Of a stretch of DNA of 41,747 bases, positions 37,142 to 41,747 are shown piece by piece. Positions within the stretch are counted from its first letter, which is position 1; each line of letters starts with the position of its first letter. Below the pieces are notes generated by a model. The model did not search any database. It was not told where the DNA came from and saw nothing but the letters and a program-made list of their open reading frames with translations. A program made the position numbers and the translations under genes. Source of the DNA: Fragilaria crotonensis (Eukaryota > Bacillariophyta > Fragilariophyceae > Fragilariales > Fragilariaceae); contig JAKSYS010000562.1 of assembly GCA_022925895.1 (NCBI GenBank), positions 1 to 41,747 on the forward strand, given 5' to 3'.

Positions 37142-39403
37142 ATGACACTTTATGTAACGAATCGACGAAAAGGACGTGAGATGGAATCGTTGGTGCTTCT
37201 CCTCGTACTGCTCGTTGGCCGTTGCTGCAAAGTCTCCGCGGATGACTACACTCCTTTGTCAGCGCACCAGAGAACTCAAAAGGAAACATTTGTCAATTTT
37301 ACGAATGACAATTTGACTGGAGAGCCTATAGAGGCTGCTCGCAAGGTTGCCCAGCGGCTCATGCTCAGCATTGAAACGCGCCTTGAAACCGTATTTCAAC
37401 GAGCTAAGACACCCGAGTGTCGAACCAAGATTGCCGAGCATTTTGGATATTTTGTAAACGCCATGGCATTAGAAGCCAGTTTGCCTTTTGAGGATGTTCG
37501 ATTTGAAAATTCCTGTCCAGAACCCGTATATGATTTGGATAACTTACCTGAGGGCATGCACATAGGTCACGTTCAGAATCGAACCTATCAACCCGAAGAT
37601 GGCATCTACATTGACAACCCATCTGATCTCAGACTTCTGTACGCCATCTTGACTCATCAGAATCCTGCGGAAACGATTCGTTTAGTTGAAATTCTATACG
37701 AACCTGGTCACGTGTTTGTGATTCATGTGGATGGCAAGGAATCCAGCGACGATACGTATCAAGCACTGTTGAAGTACTCTCACGACAAGGACTTCGTGCA
37801 TCTCATTCCTCACCCATATCGTTGCCGCGTCAACTGGGGTGGCTTCAGTATGGTGAATGCCACCATGCAAATTTTGAAGTATTCCTTTGGTCTGGATCCT
37901 TCTCTGAATGATTCACCTATCGAATTCCACAAATTTGTACATTTGTCGTCTACCTCGTATCCTATCGCCTCGAACACCAAGATTCGCCAGACTCTGGCCT
38001 CCTTCCCACTTGATGCAAATCTCTTGCACGTCGTGATGAAGCCAACCCGACCGCATCCAGCCTCGTGGTTTTACTTTGTTGAATGCGACGATTGGGTCCA
38101 TCGCATTTATCGACAAAAGCCGTTGAATGGCCTCAACGGAGGGATAGAATTGTATACATCCAGTCAGTGGTTCACCTTATCTCGTGAATTTGCTGAGTAC
38201 ATTGCGAAGGCCCTGCCTGGAACTTTGGTTCACGACTTATTGGCGTACATGGAACATGTGGTCGTGGCCGATGAAGCATTCTTCGGGACATTACTGCGTA
38301 ATACACACTTTTGCACCAAGCACCACAATTGGAATTATGTCCATTTGCAATTTGATTCATGGGAGAGCGAGTTGAAAGAGGGTTTCCGAGATGAGCGGAA
38401 GTGCATTATGAAAAACAAAGATCACTGCGGTCGGTCTCCAACGACGCTGACCAGCGAATACTCGGCTCTCCTGGAGTTGACGGGTGACCTGTTTGCTCGC
38501 AAATTCCTTGATCATGTTGATATTGATATCAAAAGTCATATTGATTCTTTGCGACATCGACAGGAGCTTGAACTGTCGGGACAGGCGAAGGCAGAGATCA
38601 CAGTGTTTAACGAGTTTGAAGGCCACGGAGTTTTGATTGTTGCCAAAGAAACTGTCAACGATACAATGCCCTTGTGCTTAGGACTTGGTCCGTCGCGTAA
38701 TAAGGTACGCCTGTTTCCGTGCTTTCAAGACTTTGTACCACGAACATTGGCGGCTGGTTGGGAGACCGGTGCGGTCGTTGTCGAGGAAGTAATTGAACAC
38801 AACCGATGGAGCATTGGTCCCTGCAGCTCTGATGGTAGCCTTCGGCGATCTGAGGGAACTGCCGAGCTGTCCACCACGGCGGGAAATTTCAGTCACACAG
38901 GTCCCGGCTGTATGATAACACAGGTGGACGGGATCCGCGCTGGGCGATGTCTAGATGCGGAGTCCGGCATTCAGCCTCGCCCGGGCGGGACAGCACATGT
39001 AAATCCTTGCGCCAAACGCTGGCATCAGTTCTTTTATTTCGGAAATGGTGATGAGGCCCCACCCAATTCGATTCATAGTTCTATTCCACGCTTCATTGTT
39101 CAAGGTTTAAGAAAAACAAACTATCCTGAACAGGAGCAGTACCTCTGTCTGGGAGTCAGGGGTAGGGGTGACAAGGACGAAAGCGACTGGGTGGAAGATG
39201 ACGACGAAGACCTGGTGCCTGATGATTTGAATGATGATGATGGTCGAGCACCACTGCACGAATGGAAGGATATGCAAGTTGTTTCAACACAATGTTCCAA
39301 CAAAGATGCAGTCATTGAATGGGTTTATGTTCCATTCATTGTCGAGGAGAACGATGTGGAGACGTCCTCGAATGAAGCGGTAGGTGACGAAAGTGAACTA
39401 TAG
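37142..39403 (+). CDS. GT14 (core-2/I-branching, xylosyltransferase-type) glycosyltransferase with beta-trefoil-like tail
   Basis: 753 residues, unbroken. Residues 14-33 (MESLVLLLVLLVGRCCKVSA) are a signal peptide or type II anchor; Met14 (37181) may be the true start. Residues about 165-470 are a GT14 domain: LYAILTHQNPAETIRLVEIL, FVIHVDGKESS, RVNWGGFSMVNATMQIL, KFVHLSSTSYPI, ELYTSSQWFTLSREF and VVADEAFFGTLL. Such enzymes transfer Xyl or GlcNAc to proteins in the Golgi. Residues about 485-670 contain CLGLG, CLDAESG, GGTAHVNPCAKRWHQFFYFG and YLCLGVRGRG, resembling ricin-type beta-trefoil repeats. The C-terminal portion has a very acidic loop. NxS/T sites (52, 57, 146) fit lumenal location. 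The acceptor is unknown. Confidence 0.85.
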   Translation: MTLYVTNRRKGREMESLVLLLVLLVGRCCKVSADDYTPLSAHQRTQKETFVNFTNDNLTGEPIEAARKVAQRLMLSIETRLETVFQRAKTPECRTKIAEHFGYFVNAMALEASLPFEDVRFENSCPEPVYDLDNLPEGMHIGHVQNRTYQPEDGIYIDNPSDLRLLYAILTHQNPAETIRLVEILYEPGHVFVIHVDGKESSDDTYQALLKYSHDKDFVHLIPHPYRCRVNWGGFSMVNATMQILKYSFGLDPSLNDSPIEFHKFVHLSSTSYPIASNTKIRQTLASFPLDANLLHVVMKPTRPHPASWFYFVECDDWVHRIYRQKPLNGLNGGIELYTSSQWFTLSREFAEYIAKALPGTLVHDLLAYMEHVVVADEAFFGTLLRNTHFCTKHHNWNYVHLQFDSWESELKEGFRDERKCIMKNKDHCGRSPTTLTSEYSALLELTGDLFARKFLDHVDIDIKSHIDSLRHRQELELSGQAKAEITVFNEFEGHGVLIVAKETVNDTMPLCLGLGPSRNKVRLFPCFQDFVPRTLAAGWETGAVVVEEVIEHNRWSIGPCSSDGSLRRSEGTAELSTTAGNFSHTGPGCMITQVDGIRAGRCLDAESGIQPRPGGTAHVNPCAKRWHQFFYFGNGDEAPPNSIHSSIPRFIVQGLRKTNYPEQEQYLCLGVRGRGDKDESDWVEDDDEDLVPDDLNDDDGRAPLHEWKDMQVVSTQCSNKDAVIEWVYVPFIVEENDVETSSNEAVGDESEL

Positions 39404-39440
39404 TTTATCATGATGGAACCCCCATTGAAGACAGTGAGAG
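39404..39440. other. 37-bp gap between convergent stop codons
   Basis: GT14 (+) stops at 39403 and the cyclophilin (-) stop codon is 39441-39443, so the transcripts must overlap at their 3' ends. Confidence 0.8.
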
Positions 39441-40241
39441 CTACCTCAATTGGCCGCTGTCGGCAACCATGACGGTAACTCGAGTTTTTCCTGATTCGCT
39501 GCCAACCTGCTCGATCGCAGAGACTACGTCCATACCTGATATCACCTTCCCAAACACCACGTGCTTGTCGTCCAGCCACGAAGTTAGCGCCGTACAAAGA
39601 AAGAACTAGTAAACCCAAGAGTGAGAATGACGAGTCGCACAAAGTATAGCCAAAGTATTGACAACGATTGCATCAAATACTCACCTGACTGCCATTTGTA
39701 TTTGGGCCCGCGTTTGCCATACTTAGGATGCCTGTTACGCCATGAGTCGGCAGCACAACACTCAACATCTCATGGGAAAATCAACGTACCAGGCCCTGTA
39801 TGTTTCAAGATAAAGTTTTCGTCTGCGAATTTCTCTCCGTAGATAGATTCGCCGCCAGTGCCATTGAAACGAGTAAAGTCTCCACCTTGGCACACTTGTG
39901 ATGTGTTGTTAGACTCAACATGATGATCAAGAACACATTGAAACATATTCCACCTCTACGTACTGAATGATGGTACTAGAGAGCGCTAGTGTGAGTTCAT
40001 GCGTTATCATAACGATAGTCCAACTACGGCCATCGTTCTACTTACTGACACGATGAAATAAGGATCCCTTAAAGTGCAATAACTTGCCCGATCTACCCAT
40101 CCCCTTCTCCCCCGTGCACAGACAACGAAAGTTTTCGGCTGTTATGGGAACGATATCTGCCCTCAGTTCCATCTCGATGCGCCCCTTGGGCGAACCGCCA
40201 ATAGAGATATCAAAAAAGACTACTGGATTTTCGCTCGTCAT
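39441..40241 (-). CDS. Cyclophilin-type peptidyl-prolyl isomerase, five exons
   Basis: Exons on the minus strand: 40241-40046, 39975-39964, 39894-39790, 39731-39685 and 39605-39441. Introns of 70, 69, 58 and 79 nt all fit GT-AG. The joined product is 174 residues, close to cyclophilin A (165). Exon 1 has [18 protein letters not shown] and the plant-type loop GRSGKLLH, ending at FHRV. The micro-exon adds IPSF. Exon 2 has [19 protein letters not shown] and [14 protein letters not shown]. Exon 3 has [15 protein letters not shown]. Exon 4 has [19 protein letters not shown] and ends GQLR. The catalytic Arg (FHR), Phe, Gln and Trp positions are all present. It has no targeting signal, so it is probably a cytosolic or nuclear foldase. 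Confidence 0.9.
39964..39975 (-). other. 12-nt micro-exon of cyclophilin
   Basis: On the minus strand CTCTAG precedes TACCATCATTCA, which is followed by GTACGT. In phase it converts FHRV-MCQGGDF into FHRV-IPSF-MCQGGDF, restoring the four residues (I-P-x-F) conserved in all cyclophilins. Without it the protein would lack them. Confidence 0.8.
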
Positions 40242-40778
40242 GGTCGGCTGATCGAAAGAGTGCGGAGGTGCATGATGGTTTCGCTTCGAATACGATTCAT
40301 TTGACTGGCGGTAGGACGGTACGGTGATAAAGATGACAGATATGGTGGCAGATCAGTACGAGTACAAGTACAAGTACCTGCCTGCTGAACTGTATTAGCA
40401 AATGATACACTTCGAGTACTCTACACTCTACACTCTACATACATGTACTGGTTACTGGTACAACTACGATAGTATTAGAAACTACCGTAGAAACGCATCA
40501 TCCCATATCCCACATCCATATCCCATGATGCCTCAAAATCTTCGCGTATGTGAAGAGTCGACGAAGTTAAGTGACGTCACGAGGAGAAAAATCTGCCTTT
40601 GTGCTTATGAACGCAAGGGCCCCATGACTCATGCCCTCACATCATTGCTTCAGTGGCGCGAGAATTCTGAAATCATGGTCATCGAAAAATCCATTATTGC
40701 GGATTGCGGATTGCGCATTGCAGATAGCAGAACACCTCCAGGACCTCCAGTACTCCATAATTCAACGAAGGACCTGCC
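40242..40778. promoter_or_regulatory. Cyclophilin/membrane-protein divergent intergenic region
   Basis: No gene is seen. It contains GTAC repeated four times with a 6-bp period (40356-40377), three CTACACT-type units near 40421-40438, and a small chain of inverted repeats near 40443-40492. Confidence 0.5.
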
Positions 40779-41576
40779 ATGTGCCGCGGAAGCCCATTGA
40801 GCTCACTGAGCCCTTCCAACAATCAGAGCTCACTATTCAACTTCAAGTGGTGGCCATCGTCTTACGTTACTACTCAAGGTAGTCGGGCATTTTCTTCCTT
40901 TTTTCCTCTCCCATTGTGGTTTGTTTTCGTTTGCCTTCCACTACTCCCTTCGTACTGCTTCATCGATCGAGGATACACGCAATGGTTCTTGTGTGGTGCT
41001 GTTGTCTACGGATTGACTCATCACCCACGGCTTCCTCCATTTTTGGCGATCCAGGGCTTGCTGATTAACGTGGGATGGTACCTCACACTGGCATTGGATT
41101 ACCACGTCGACGGAAGACTCCTGCACATTCTCTTTCGTAGTATGCCCATCAGTCTGCTCAGCGATAACATTATCGATGGCCCCAATGTCACAGGACAAGA
41201 AATTGTTCTTCACGAGACGCTCGCGTCTTCCGTGTGCCAGCTGTTGTGTTTTCTCTTGGATCTTGCCATCCATCCTCTCTTGTGCTACTACTTTTGGTAT
41301 CAGAGTTACCGATCCGGCAAGAAATTTCACGACATTGCTTCCTGGACAAATATTGTTGCCGCGCTGGTGCTCTCCAAGACATGGTCGATCCTGCACAATT
41401 GGATTCACTACGATCATACTTTTGTGAAACTATACTATTATGGTGATCACGTCTACACCGTCCCGGCCAATGTCGACCATTTGTGGACTGCAGCCTATGT
41501 TGGGGAGGCTCTGGCGACTATATGGCTATTGTGTCGCATGTACGCTGTGCGGCGTGCTGGTACTCGCAGGACCTAA
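40779..41576 (+). CDS. Multipass membrane protein of unknown function
   Basis: 265 residues with about six hydrophobic helices: around residues 38-62 (LPLWFVFVCLPLLPSYCF), 70-82, 88-106 (LAIQGLLINVGWYLTLAL), 144-175, 186-205 and 232-255 (GEALATIWLLCRMYAV). Aromatic residues and histidines are frequent (HNWIHYDHTFVKLYYYGDHVY). No transporter or enzyme family is recognised, so it may be stramenopile-specific. The N-terminal 35 residues are Ser/Asn-rich and cytosolic-looking. The C-terminus ends in a basic RRAGTRRT. The first ATG is used. The intact ORF and divergence from cyclophilin support a real gene. Confidence 0.65.
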   Translation: MCRGSPLSSLSPSNNQSSLFNFKWWPSSYVTTQGSRAFSSFFPLPLWFVFVCLPLLPSYCFIDRGYTQWFLCGAVVYGLTHHPRLPPFLAIQGLLINVGWYLTLALDYHVDGRLLHILFRSMPISLLSDNIIDGPNVTGQEIVLHETLASSVCQLLCFLLDLAIHPLLCYYFWYQSYRSGKKFHDIASWTNIVAALVLSKTWSILHNWIHYDHTFVKLYYYGDHVYTVPANVDHLWTAAYVGEALATIWLLCRMYAVRRAGTRRT

Positions 41577-41747
41577 AGGGTGGTTGACGCGAGTGCACAC
41601 CTAATTGGCTGGTGACCTGCTTTGCTTGCGACATGAGCGACACTTGTGGCAACTATTGAGGCGTCCACTCGCCCAATGACGACGACAGCACCCCCGGCTA
41701 TGGCGTGGAATTAATGGCAATGCAGGGTAGTCCTAAAGATCCCATCT
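41577..41747. other. 3' flank, nothing recognised
   Basis: No ORF, repeat or RNA signal is visible before the window ends. Confidence 0.5.

Noticed and set aside
40038-40241. Cyclophilin as a truncated single-exon pseudogene
   Set aside because: The apparent stop lies in an intron. Four GT-AG introns restore a complete 174-residue protein.
40402-40800. 132-codon plus-strand ORF before the membrane protein
   Set aside because: It consists of translated intergenic repeats, has no family resemblance and overlaps the better-supported gene start.

Overview
The window is nuclear DNA from a unicellular photosynthetic stramenopile, most likely a pennate diatom. The evidence is short GT-AG introns, a heat-shock factor with the diatom-style GFPSFQRQLNLY signature, a presequence with a phenylalanine directly after the predicted signal cleavage site (the diatom plastid import rule), and three Copia retroelements that resemble diatom CoDi-type elements. 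The species is inferred; no rRNA or marker gene is present. About two thirds of the window is transposon-derived.

Layout. 3-6629: a frameshifted minus-strand Copia element (Copia-1) with 178-bp LTRs. 6630-8000: promoter and gene of a heat-shock-factor-type regulator (+). 8001-16200: a transposon graveyard with two PIF/Harbinger-type units. Each has a plus-strand DDE transposase facing convergent minus-strand accessory ORFs. Between them lies a roughly 1.1-kb gap full of small inverted repeats, including a chain of overlapping hairpins and a tRNA-like relic. 16299-18512: an unusual three-domain protein, zinc finger + TruA-like pseudouridine synthase fold + 2-oxoglutarate/Fe(II) oxygenase, probably plastid-targeted. 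18643-20217: an Atg22/UMF1-like MFS transporter (-). 20515-35273: a minus-strand Copia element (Copia-2) whose right LTR was later split by a plus-strand Copia element (Copia-3, 28205-34893). Both carry clean 5-bp target duplications. 35695-36633: RAD9, the DNA-damage clamp subunit (-). 37142-39403: a secreted or Golgi GT14 glycosyltransferase with a beta-trefoil-like tail (+). 39441-40241: a five-exon cyclophilin with a 12-nt micro-exon (-). 40779-41576: a multipass membrane protein of unknown function (+).

Host genes are in divergent pairs (RAD9/GT14, cyclophilin/membrane protein) or convergent pairs (zinc finger-TruA-oxygenase/MFS, GT14/cyclophilin with 37 bp between stop codons). They do not form a pathway. 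RAD9 is checkpoint, cyclophilin is folding, GT14 is secretory glycosylation, and the TruA-oxygenase fusion is probably organellar RNA modification. Intergenic DNA near several of these genes is packed with GTAC-centred palindromes.

The strongest candidates for something new are the zinc finger/TruA/2OG-oxygenase fusion with an apparently altered catalytic aspartate, the chain of overlapping inverted repeats at 12437-12774, the 12-nt cyclophilin micro-exon, and the hydrophobic segments between Gag and protease in two different Copia elements.
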